Below, in pieces: positions 1-10,390 of a DNA stretch of 64,000 nucleotides. The notes under the pieces were generated by a model that saw only the letters and a list, made by a program, of their open reading frames with translations, was not told the origin of the DNA and did not search any database. The position numbers and the translations under genes were made by a program. Source of the DNA: Cavia porcellus (lineage: Eukaryota; Chordata; Mammalia; Rodentia; Caviidae); contig NW_026947499.1 of assembly GCF_034190915.1 (NCBI RefSeq), forward strand, positions 4,525,950-4,589,949. The letters run 5' to 3'. Every line of letters begins with the position of its first letter. The stretch's first letter is position 1.

Positions 1-1630
1 GAGCTGCCAGAGGAATCATCAGAGCTGAGATGGAGTCTTCTAAACCACACTTCGGAAGAACTCAGGACGAGCAGATGTGAATTAATGATTTACAAATATT
101 AATGAGTTATTTTCTTTTCTATCCTTTGCACATCCTGCCAACCGGGGTACCACTGAGACATTCCAATTTAAAAAATTACAGATCCTAATAATGACAGATC
201 CAGCTGAGCACAGAACAGCCCATAATGGGAAATGCTTCTGGAATGTGCACATTAAACTTCGGAAAAAGGAGCTGTACCTGCTGTGTGTTTGGAACTGACT
301 CTCAGAAGTCAGACTCCCACATTAACTTTTTGGTTTTAAAAGAATCAAAAAGGCTGTATCATGAATACAGTGAGTGTTCCACTAGAGTAACTGCATTTGT
401 AGAAAGTAGCAGTCCTTAAAGTCTTGATTCCTAATGCAAATCTAATTTGTGCTCTAAATTATTGTTTAGTTTTCAATATTGAGTAAAATGAGAATTTGGG
501 AGCAATTGTGAAGACAATATAGCATATTTTAAATGGGGAAAGCAAATGAGTCTTTAAAATAAGTGTTTAAACGAACTGGTAGCCAGGAAACTGAATGGCT
601 TATAAGCCAACTGCATGGGACTATATTTTTAAGAATAAGAACAAGAGTAGCTTATTTTATTTAACTGAAATCATACAGTAGCTTAAAGATAAGCATTTGT
701 TGTTAGGTTGTGTGTTGCTTAAAGGAAATGTGAAATCAGAAGCGTCGGTGTAATTTTTTATATTAGGACTTATTTGATACCCTAATTTGTGACTCAGAAA
801 CACAGTTTACTGATTTGAATAAAAGGCTGGTTCTGCTTATACAGTTGCCTGTGGAATTAATAGCTGATATTAAATAAAATATATGTTACTCACTTTTCAA
901 AAACAAATAGCGTCAATAATTTCAAAACTAGTACCTGATAATATTTGCTGAATTAATTCTCCTTATAATCCAGTAACCACACTTCTGGGCATGCACCCCA
1001 AAGAAAGGGCGTGAGGATCTTGTAGAGAAACCTGCAGTCCGTGGTCCCATTGGTGTCAGTTACAGAAGTCAAGACAGGGAAGCCTCTTACCTGTCTGGTG
1101 ACAGATGAATCTGTGGAGAATACATATTCATAATGGAAAACCAGTTGGCCTGTAGAGAGATGGATTTCCCACCGTGTATGACAACAGATGAACCTGGAGG
1201 AGCCTGCGTTACATGAACTAGAAGCAGAGACACAATCACTGCACAATTTCAGTTGTAGGAGGAATCTAAGAAATCCCTTAGGAGCAGAGGAAATGCATCA
1301 CGATGGCTTTGGGCTGAGTGCAGGGGAGCGAGCATGAGCTCAATCAGAGGGTACAGCCTGCACTCCGCAAGCAGGGCGGTTCCTAGGGGCAGTGCCCAGG
1401 GTGCTCCTGTAGTTAACTGTGCTGCGTGACGCACCTAAAATTGTCTCAGAAGGACGGTTTTAAGTGTCGACACCAAACAACAAGCAGAGGAACAATTCAA
1501 GAAAGAAAGAATTTGAAAGAAAGAAAAAGAAAAAAGTAGTTCTAAGTATGAATGATTTGTATTTGTCAGCATTGTTGTAGTGATCATTTCGTGGTATAAA
1601 AATGTATATCACATTATTAGACTTTAATCT
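1..1630. other. AT-rich non-genic stretch
   Basis: I see no gene, splice structure or clear repeat here. The sequence is AT-rich with stop codons in every frame. Open frames at 225-419, 953-1246 and 1249-1434 are short and resemble no family I know. There is a purine-rich patch near 1497-1536 and one ATGCAAAT octamer near 434 with no gene after it. Old repeats too decayed to recognise by eye cannot be excluded. Confidence 0.6.
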
Positions 1631-1718
1631 GCTTTATTTATTTACTTGTTGGTACTGAGAATACAAATCAGGGCCTTATCCTTGCCAGGAAGGAACCGTG
1701 CTACTGAGCGTCATCCAT
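1631..1718 (-). mobile_element. ID-like SINE fragment (tRNA-derived), antisense
   Basis: Reading the minus strand gives a degenerate ID element. The RC of the segment around GGTACTGAGAATACAAATCA matches the B-box and 3' end of an ID SINE (usual form: ...GGGTTCAATCCCCAGTACC). The plus strand starts with an AT-rich TTTATTTATTTA tract, as expected for the reversed A-rich tail. The element is clearly decayed: the A-box half is barely recognisable and no target-site duplication stands out. ID SINEs descend from a tRNA and are copied by LINE-1 machinery. Confidence 0.55.
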
Positions 1719-3084
1719 ACTCATACACATTTTAAATACACACGATTTTAAATTGTCGTTCACACTTGCTACATTTTTATCAAGAACCACTACTTATACT
1801 TACGGAATTAAGAATGCAGTGGTTAAAAAGCTCGATGTGCACAATGCATTTAAAAATGGTTTTGCTTTAAAAGTGTTTCGAGTTAATTCCCCTCAGGAAA
1901 TCATCTTGATTGCCAAGCATGTGTTTCCAAGGTTTCTGGGGAGAAGGGTGCTGTGCCAGAGTCTCTGACTGTTGTTTCCCCTGTAACTGACTCCGGCTTT
2001 GATCCTGCACAGAGTGGGCTGGCGGTATCCCTGGCTCCACCTGCTCCCTGCGGGACAACGATTGGCTGAATTTTGTGTGAGAACCAGCTGGCTGCTGGCC
2101 AGGCTCTGGAGAATGGGGCACACACAGAGGGCTGGCAGAGGCCTCCCCAGAAAAAACACACAGCATGCTTAGATAATAAGGAGGCACAGTGACAAATAAC
2201 ACTGTGAACACATTTCTATACCTTCATTCCTGAAAATAAAAATAATACATGCTCATTAAGATATTGGGAAGCAAATATAGAAAGTCCAAAGAAGACAAGA
2301 ATAGCTCCAACTGATTACACTAATGGCAACATCAAGGGAAAAACATTTGTGCCTTTTTGGATGAATTTTCAAAGACACGCATATCCACACTGTAACAAAG
2401 GGTCTATTTGGACCCAACTAGATTTTACAAAAATATTTTAGAATAAAAGTTCAATAAACTTTGATCACTAACTATAAATGAATTTAACAGAATTATGTAG
2501 CATAATTTGCATAATCTGAAGAGAACAAATATCTTCCAAATTGAAAAATGTCCCTGAAATATTATTTAACTATGATGAACTTCTCTGCCTGTTATTTTTT
2601 ATGTCTGTTACATATTACAGAGCCCTTGCCTTAGGACAACATTTCTGTGAAGCCAGAGAGCTGCTTGATGGCTTGATGCCCCGAGGGCTAAAGATGGCAA
2701 CACCCAGGATAAACACTTACGAGATCCAGGCTCCGTGAGATCAGGTACTAAGATGTTGAGGAAGAACAGAGGTTCAGAAGAAGGAAAGAAGCAATGCGGG
2801 TTTAGCAGGAAGATGCTTCCACCAGGTTTCCACAGTGCTAAATAGTAGCTGCCGTGGGCTCTGCAAGGGAGCCCAGGCTCCACTGCTGTGTGTTTCTAAT
2901 GGGCATTTTCACCAGTATTTTATTCCTCAGAGGTTGAGACTGTTGTTCACTGTGCTTTCCTGCACTTAAAAAAAGTGCTCAACACAGAGTGGAGGGTAAA
3001 TCAGTCAGAGTCAACGAGGTTGTGCTTTAAAAAAAGGTAGAAGCTGGCTGTGTAATAGCAAAAGATTATTTTCCAAGAGCCACG
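1719..3084. other. Non-genic stretch with one possible ancient repeat
   Basis: No gene is supported. Several overlapping minus-strand open frames at 1867-2211 shadow one another and show no family features. Around 2233-2390 the sequence resembles an ancient mammal-wide interspersed repeat that begins with a run like AATAATACATGCTCATT; I am not sure of its family name. The rest shows nothing recognisable. Confidence 0.5.
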
Positions 3085-3295
3085 TGTCATGGGGCCTGTG
3101 TGTAATTCCAGAACTTAGGAGGATTTTGAAGGAGACTGTAAATTCCAACCCAACATGGGGTAGTTAGGTAATAGATGATGGATAGATAGATGATAGAGAG
3201 ATAAATGATAGGTAGATAAATGCATAAATAGATCATCGACAAATGATAGATGACAGAAAGATGAGATAGATGCTAGAAAGACATGATAGATAGAT

Positions 3296-3341
<46 letters not shown>

Positions 3342-3395
3342 TGACATAACTCGATGTGGAGGCTCTACTTTCAGCCCCAGCACCACAGAACAAGA
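3085..3395 (+). mobile_element. B1-dID SINE split by GATA/GACA microsatellite
   Basis: The left part (3085-3165) resembles a degraded B1 monomer: a 'cctgtgtgtaattccagaacttaggagg' type head, which is a degenerate form of the Pol III B1 start. The right part (about 3345-3395) ends in CAGCCCCAGCACCACAGAAC, the typical 3' end of an ID-type SINE. Between them lies a tetranucleotide block that probably grew in the linker or A-rich middle of the composite SINE. Composite B1 plus shortened ID elements are known as B1-dID in squirrel-, dormouse- and beaver-type rodents. Confidence 0.55.
3166..3342. repeat. (GATA)n/(GACA)n microsatellite
   Basis: Interrupted GATA/GATG repeats run from 3166, and a purer (GATA)n then (GACA)3 tract spans about 3285-3342. 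The long interrupted left part suggests an old, repeatedly expanded locus. It gives the minus strand a spurious Tyr/Leu/Ser-rich open frame (3115-3393) that should not be read as a protein. Confidence 0.9.
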
Positions 3396-6269
3396 CTTGA
3401 AATCATGCATATTGCAAACATGAACCTTAAAGAGCAGGAGATGGCACCGTATTTCTGCTAGGGCGATGAAAGCACGGTGCTAAAATAATCCTTGAGAAAT
3501 GCAGAGGAGAAAAAGAAGAAAAGAGCCAAGGCCAGCCAAATGGACTCTTCCACCTCCGCAGGTGCAGACAACCTCATTGGCCCCACTCGGCTTCAGGGAG
3601 TGATGCAAACTTCTCCCTCCATTCTCAGAAGGAGACGGACAGAACATCTACCCTGTAAGCAGGTCTGCTGCAGGACACTACCAAATACCTGCTGAGTGAC
3701 AAATGGAACAATGAAATTTACTTTTATTCCTCAATATTCATTAACTACTTCCTTTGTACAAATGGTCTTCTAGGCACCACGAGCACTGAAAACAATAACC
3801 AAACTCCGTGATAGGAGGACACTGCTGTCCGATCACCCAAATCCGCAGGTTCCTGGAACTCTCTCTTGCCAAGCCCAGAACATTCATTTTTCAGGAGAAA
3901 ACCATATTTTGAAATTATGGAATGAATGTGGGGAACATTTTTCAAGGCACACGAATGTTTTCTGGCAAAGCTTACCTATGCCTCTTTGTCACAGTCACCA
4001 TCTATAAGCAAAGGTGATGCTCCTGTCTCACGGGTCAGCCGTTTTCTGCATATCTTAATGGCATGGGGCATGTTGTCAATATTCTCTGCTCCCTGATGGA
4101 CAGGGTGACATCAGCTCACTGGAACAGCCCAGGGAGGCAGGCACGTGAGTTTTAAAGGTGCTCTACCTCAGAATACGAGGGTCATGGGGAAAGGACCTCC
4201 TCAACTTCCTTAGGATCATGTCCTTTGTGTGCAGTTCACTGGGAACACACTACTACAGGACACTGTCATGGGGTCCCCTTGTCCTTGCAAATGTGTGGAA
4301 AACCTACAGAATGCACCACACCAGTGTGGAAATTGCACTGTCTGATGTAATGTTGAGGTTCTAACTCACTCACCAAGCTGCATGGGGTGTGCATCATGGG
4401 AAGGAGGATGGATACATGGGGACAGAGAAGTCAGAGGCAAATCCCAATCCTTTCTGCTCAGTTTTGCTCTGAGAATAAAATTTCTCTGAAAAACAAAGTA
4501 TACTAAAGATCAGTTCTCACTTTATTTATAAATGCTCGGAGTTACTAACTGACCCAGTTTCATATTAACTTGTTGCAAAGCTGCCACCTGATTTCCTTTG
4601 ATCCTTTTTAGAGTCTACAAATTTTCTCTCCCTTTCGAGGAGGAAGAATTTTAATGATAATTCAGGATATGACAGGCAAAGATTTCACAAAACAAGCAGT
4701 AGACTCAAAATGTCTTTGCCCACAGTATTCACAATGTGGTCCAAACAAAAACAAATATATACATTCTTTGTTCATTATGGTTCCAGCAGATGGTACTTAT
4801 ATTTCTTATCAAAACTTTTCAAATAGTGTAAAAAAGATGGAAAAAGAAAAATTGAACCATAAAGATGTTATCTATCAGCAGTTTTGTTAAAAAGCTATCA
4901 TTAAGAAAGAAAAAATGTAAAATTGCAGAAATCAGGTCACATCTTAATTGATATAAATTGCTGCCACCTGCTCATCCCGTTTGCAGGAGAAAGGGTTTTA
5001 TGTATGCAGTAAAGCAGTTTCTTCAGGAGAAAGAAAAATTGCTCTTCAGACTTATAGTTTGAGATTTCAAGTGTCCCAATTCTGTTCTGCCCATCCTTGT
5101 CACCAGAAGATCAGTAGGTAGACATCTATGTCTGCCCCAAGTGGCAGAAGAGCATCTAGACCATTTCAATGGGCACCTGCTCCCGGGATTGGAGGATACA
5201 GAAATGCATTGGATCCATCTATTGTGGCTTTCATCCTGGAAGATGTGTTTTAAGGGCTTGGATAAACCTGTGAAGCAAAGCATCGTGGCCTGGTAGACTG
5301 GTTAGAGAGGGTAGTGCTGCACTGAGTTGTACGGCTGGATCCAGTTTCTCTAGGTAAAGAGGCACTAGTAAGCCTTGCCCCGGCCCTGCTGTCAATAGAG
5401 GTCTTAGTTTATTCAGGGGGTCATGAATCGGGGGACTTACTAATAACAGAAATGCATTTGTCATAGCCTCAGAGGCTGGAAACCCAGGACCAGGATGGTG
5501 GTAGACTTCATGTCTGCTGAGAGCGATTTTCGGTTCAGAGATGGCACCTTCTTGTTTGGTCCTCACTAGTTATAGGAATGAAGTTGCTCTGTCTCTCTGG
5601 GATCTCAGTCATAAAACCACCAGTTCCGATCATGTAGACTCCATCCCCTTGAATCAATCCCCTACATGAGGTCCAGCTGCTAATATAATGTCCTTGGGGT
5701 GTAGGATGTCAGTACCACTTCAAACCTCTGCAATGTCCATCCTGTAAGCTCAGGCCAACTGCTCTTCGGTAGTAAATCAGCTGATTTTTTTAAAAAAAAA
5801 TGCTTCAATGTTACTTAATATATAAAATTGTACTTTCTATGTATGAAATCTCAACCTTTCTATTTCAATAGACCTGTGTTAAGCAACTGAAGGTGACACT
5901 GGGGGTTAAAATCCTGGCTAACCATTACTGTCAGGTTTACTACTCTACTGGGAAGAAAATCTACCAGTTAGTAACAGATTTTTCTTTTAGAAGATTGGAT
6001 TTTTCATTTGAAATTTGTTTCTAGTTTCTAATCTTCATTCTTCTAACTTTCAGATTTTAGAAAGAAGAATGAATGCCCATATGTAATTATGATACTTTTT
6101 AATTAGAACTATTGCAACTATGTCTTCAGAAAGAGAAGAATTTCATTAGTGTGGTCTTAGGAAGATGTAGGCTGATTGAACAGCAATCACAGTAAATGCC
6201 ATGGGTTCCAGGGTTTGTTTGTTTTTGCTTTGCTACTGTTGTTATATTTCAGCTTGGTTGAAATGTTGG
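3396..6269. other. Non-genic stretch, no recognised feature
   Basis: I find no gene or clear repeat. Two overlapping minus-strand open frames at 5023-5283 and 5231-5566 could be remnants of one old coding or retroelement sequence broken by a frameshift. I do not recognise the translation, and no poly(A) or target-site duplication frames the region. An AT-rich region without structure covers 5780-6180. Confidence 0.5.
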
Positions 6270-6535
6270 GGTTTTTATTTTAAAGAGTAAAAACGTAAAA
6301 ATCAAAAAGCAAGCAAACAACAAAAACAAGGAAATATGAAACAAAAAACAATAGTGATACAGGATTTTGAAACAAGATGATATGAATTTAAAAAGGATTT
6401 TTATATTGTATATTGTTATCTTCAAAATACTTGCTCAGGTTATTGGATACATGGGTGCAACCTGGAACCAACAATATGAGTACTAACCATTTTTTAAATG
6501 AATTAATAGAATTAGTGATACGATTACTTTTATCT

Positions 6536-6566
<31 letters not shown>

Positions 6567-7262
6567 TCTTTTCCCTTCCTTCTTTTCTTCTTTCTCTCAT
6601 TCAAGCAGTTGTTTCCTTTTGAGCAGTTTCTTTCCAATTTACTATATTATTGTAACTTTTGAGTCTTATGTGCTCTTTTAGTTTCTTACACTAGGCAGAC
6701 AATATGGTGTTTATTTATGTGAGTCTATATATTTCGTTAATGAGTATGATTCCTAGTTGCATCCATCTACTTCTAAAAGCCTCAAGTTTATCTTTCTTTT
6801 TGACTGAGTAGAATTCCATTATATAGAGACACTACATCTTTTTTATCCATTCCTCAGTTCATGGGCATTTGGGTTGTTTTCAAGATTTAGCTGCTATAAA
6901 TTGTGCTGTTATAAACATGGGTGCACATGTATCACTGTGGTATGATGTTTTTAATTCTTCTGGGAAAATATCCAGAAGGGGAACAGCTGGGTCAAATGAA
7001 ATCTTTAATCCTAGTTTTTTTTTTGGGATCTCCATGCTGATTTCCTCAGTGGTAGTACCAGTCTACACTTCCACCAACGCTGGAGAAGGGCTCCTTTTAA
7101 CCTACAGCCCCTCCAGCATTTGTTATTGGTTGATTTCTTGATGTTAGCCATTCTTTCTGGTATGTGATGAAATCTCAGTGCTTTTTAAATGTGCATTTTT
7201 CAAATGGCTCAATGATATTGAACATTTTTTCATATACTTACTGCCATTTGTATTTCTTCAAA
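6270..7262 (-). mobile_element. LINE-1 3' end (ORF2 tail plus 3' UTR), minus strand
   Basis: The plus strand shows the reversed, well-known L1 3' region: the 'ccattcctcagttcatgggcatttgggttg' type block, the 'gctgggtcaaatg' block and the 'ccagcatttgttattggtt' block occur in the L1 order. The copy is 5'-truncated and full of stops. It aligns in order with the L1 at 32690-35060 in the same orientation, including the distinctive 3' UTR near 6400-6700 (TTGAGCAGTTTCTTTCC, TGCTCTTTTAGTTTCTTACA). Position 6672-6687 is the empty form of the site that carries a retrocopy in the other L1. A (TG)n run at 6536-6564 lies inside the 3' UTR. Confidence 0.85.
6536..6564. repeat. (TG)n microsatellite
   Basis: About 14 uninterrupted TG dinucleotides inside the L1 3' UTR. 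The corresponding place in the second L1 copy, near 32930-32960, has no TG run, so the expansion is specific to this copy. Confidence 0.95.
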
Positions 7263-9384
7263 GATGACACTTTTTGTTACACTGTGTTCCCAACAAATTC
7301 ATTTCACTCTTCTTAGGTTCATAGCTCACATTTTAATTCTTTTCAGTGTCCTAGTACATTCAGCCCTGCTTAGGATGCAGAAAGCTGGGGAGAGCACTGT
7401 TCCTGAGGGATGCAACCTGCCTCCCCCAAATGTGTCACTTTAGCATGAAGGTCACTTTGACTTGAAGGCAACTTAGAGGCAGCAGGCACAGGAGGACCCT
7501 GCCACCTCATTTCTGTTTATTGTATCAGTGTGTATTTACAGTGCATCACAGCTATCGCCTTCCCTTAGCAGCACCTGACTCCTGACATCGGGCACAATAT
7601 GCAGCTGACTGCATTTCTTCATCATCTTCCCCAGCCCCAGTGGGGCAGCTCCAGCAGGAGACCTGGAAGTTTTTTCCTGATCACTGCATCTTGCACGCTA
7701 CCCACAACAAAGGAGTTGTGAAAGAAGTGATATGTCTGTGGAAAAGATTTTGCAAATGCACAGGTTCTTCTTATACCTGATGCACTGAGCCTCTGCAACC
7801 TCCTAGCAGCCACGCAAAACCTTTACCAGCATCAGAGAGACCAGAACATTGCCCAGTGTTTGGAATGTCATCCATTCAAAGAGGTGCAGCTGTGCTCCTG
7901 TCCTGTCCTCCTCCATGGGCATGAAAACCTCCTGATGTCTAAACACACCCTAGGTGAGGAACTGTCCCATACACAGTCCAAAATTATTTAACTTCACAGC
8001 TTTTTGGAGTAAGCAGGAAGATATAACACCCAAGAGGATGTGCGAGGGATTCTGTCACAAGGCATCATGCTGAGGATGTTGACAAGGACACAGAGCTGTA
8101 GATCCTAACAACTGGAACCTCTGGGTTTCTTTACGTCTGTCTCTCCACCTCCGCACTGACCATGGTGCACTCTTTGATTTTCCTCCCTGATTCTGTGCAG
8201 CACATGGAATAAAACCAGGATGCAGGGACGAATATTCCCATGGTGAACTGTGTAAGTAGAATTGTATAACTAGAAGCACTCACCAGAGTCTCTCTTGAGA
8301 GAATCCAGGCCATATTCTCAGCTTCTCCTCTCCTCCCTAATTCTGGAAAAGTACTTTCACTGCCTGTCCTTGTCTCATTTTTATCACCATCCTCTTTTCT
8401 CCCTTCATTTATCATAACACGGAACTAAAATAAAACTTTGAATCATACATCATTTAATGTTTAAATAGCATATGTTCATTGATTTTAATTAAAAAGTAGA
8501 AAAAATGTATTCCTTGTTCTTCTGCAAGAACACAACTGAAGTAAAATTGATTTATTTTAACAGGCCTATCATTTTCCCTATAGAATAACTGTCTCTGGTG
8601 GTAGGTGTTTCCGTACTCTTGACTAAACAGTTTTCTTGATCCTTTCTTACAAGAAATAATCTCCTCTACAGTTATCTGTAAGAATTGTGTGTCAATTCAG
8701 ACTGAGTCAAAACTTCACAGAACCATCTTCTGTCTTCTGAGGAAAGAATCCTCTCAGCATCTGATACACATTAGATCGTAAGTCCATCTAATGTTTATGT
8801 AACACCAGATCAACACAGTTCAGCTTCATTAAGTCATAGAGCCATGGATCATGGCACATTTGCAGTATGAGCTTTATTACTGAAATTTTTAATTATGTGA
8901 CTATGCAAATCACCACTCAGAATTCAAAGAAAGTCTAGAAATGAGACACATGAGGTCCACAAAGATGATTTAACACTGCATCTGTGTACCAAAATAATTA
9001 TCTTAAAATAATTTCAAGGATTAGGAAAATGAATTCAAATCCTTCTTTGATAAATTAATTCAGATCCATCTTTGATTATTAAAATTAAGTATACTAAAAA
9101 CTGAAGTGTTTCTAGGATTCATATGTCCCCGGTTGACATTATTTCCCCCTGAGTTACCTTAAATCAACCTCCTCGCTTTCTGTTGTGGTATAGATAGCAT
9201 ACTACAAGGCGAGCAAGTAGGATCTGTAAGACTGGAGCGCTTACCGTTTCTGAAATGTGGAGGACACTGTGCCCAAGGAAGAGAAGGTCCAGACCTGGAC
9301 ACAGGCATCACTAGGCCTGAGGCTCAGTTCATTAGATTTGCTCTCTGGGCCAAGATTTTAATTCTATGTGGGCTGGCCAGGATT
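7263..9384. other. Non-genic stretch, no recognised feature
   Basis: No gene, clear repeat or regulatory site is visible. Short open frames at 7622-7813, 8055-8279 and 8131-8415 lack family similarity and a plausible exon context. An octamer ATGCAAAT near 8904 is not followed by any immunoglobulin-like exon. Confidence 0.55.
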
Positions 9385-9495
9385 TTAGCCTGTAAAATCA
9401 GGCTTTTCAGAATCACCATCCTTGTAGGCAGATGTGAATAAATGACATTTTTAAAGTTCTTAGCATAATGCCTGCCTCACAGTAAGCATGTGATG
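9385..9495 (+). mobile_element. MIR SINE fragment
   Basis: The block CTGTAAAATC ... TTAGCATAATGCCTGCCTCACAGTAAGC follows the MIR 3' half, whose consensus reads roughly 'ctgtaaaatggg ... cttagaacagtgcctggcacatagtaagc'. The order and spacing agree. MIRs are ancient tRNA-derived SINEs shared by all mammals, and the divergence here fits that age. Confidence 0.7.
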
Positions 9496-10021
9496 TCTGG
9501 AATTTGAAATGCTGTTGAAGATGATACTCTGAAAGAAGCCAATGGTTATTCATGATGTTGATTTGAAAGGAATATCTATGCTGCAAATATTTCCAGCACT
9601 ACAAAATGCTGTGAATGAGAGGGTAACTTTTCTTCCTTAACCCAGACTTCTGTCTTTGCTCTTCATTTCCCTTCTTACCAAGGTTGTGTCTCCACATAAT
9701 ATTTTGTCTTTACACAAATTATATGATGTATGTATATACTTATAAGTCGGTGTTTCCTACATTTCTAATTCATAAATTATTTAACGTGACATCTTAAATA
9801 TTGTTCCTTATGAGCACATAAAGGTCTGTTCCTATGAATTTTATTCTGTATTGCACTCACAGCTCCCTTAGATAAAGGAAACTGTCCCAGACTTTCACTG
9901 ATACTCAGTGCATTTGTCAAGTATGTGACAGGGAACAGAATGTGGAAAGTGATCACCTTTCACAGCTTTCCTGGATATTAATGCTGCAGGCTCCAAGAGA
10001 TCAGAGAAACCAAAGGTAAAT
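9496..10021. other. Non-genic AT-rich stretch
   Basis: Nothing recognisable as a gene or repeat is seen. Just before the LTR-like block the sequence is ordinary and has no target-site duplication that I can pair with the far side. Confidence 0.5.
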
Positions 10022-10390
10022 AACAGGTTTTTTTTTATTTTAGAGTTTTATGTGCCCACTGGCTCAACTCAACCTTCTGATGCCCAAAATGGCTGAGCAT
10101 CAGACGAAGGAAGGGCTCGAGTTTTTATACATGTTGTCAAGGGGGTTGGCATTTGACACAAAATTTGTGGGCAAGCAAATGGAGAACAAAGGCAGTTTGT
10201 CAGCTGTGACAGCTTCATATCTTTGTGGCCCTGCTTGCACATTACAGGATATTATGGAAACGGGATGTTATAAAATTTTACTTATGGGGACAAATTTACT
10301 CTTTTTATCTGTATTAGCACACAGAACAACAGTGGTAGGAGAGGAAGTTTGGGAAGCCTGACATTTTCTTTTTAAGTCTGCTTCACTAAG
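10022..10390 (-). mobile_element. Probable solo LTR of an endogenous retrovirus, antisense
   Basis: Read on the minus strand, the block has promoter-to-polyA architecture. A TATA-like box (TATAAAAAC, near 10121-10129 on the plus strand) is followed about 90 nt later by AATAAA (near 10034-10039) within an A-rich run. This fits an LTR U3-R layout. The 103-codon open frame on the plus strand (10050-10361) is antisense to this and is probably incidental. I cannot name the LTR family, and I found no matching short target duplication. Confidence 0.45.

Noticed and set aside
5023..5566. Two overlapping minus-strand frames as a frameshifted pseudogene
   Set aside because: I cannot match the translation to any family, and no poly(A), target duplication or exon structure frames it.
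8897..8915. Octamer ATGCAAAT as an immunoglobulin promoter
   Set aside because: No V-gene leader or exon follows; an 8-mer is expected about once per 65 kb per strand by chance, and several occur in AT-rich DNA.
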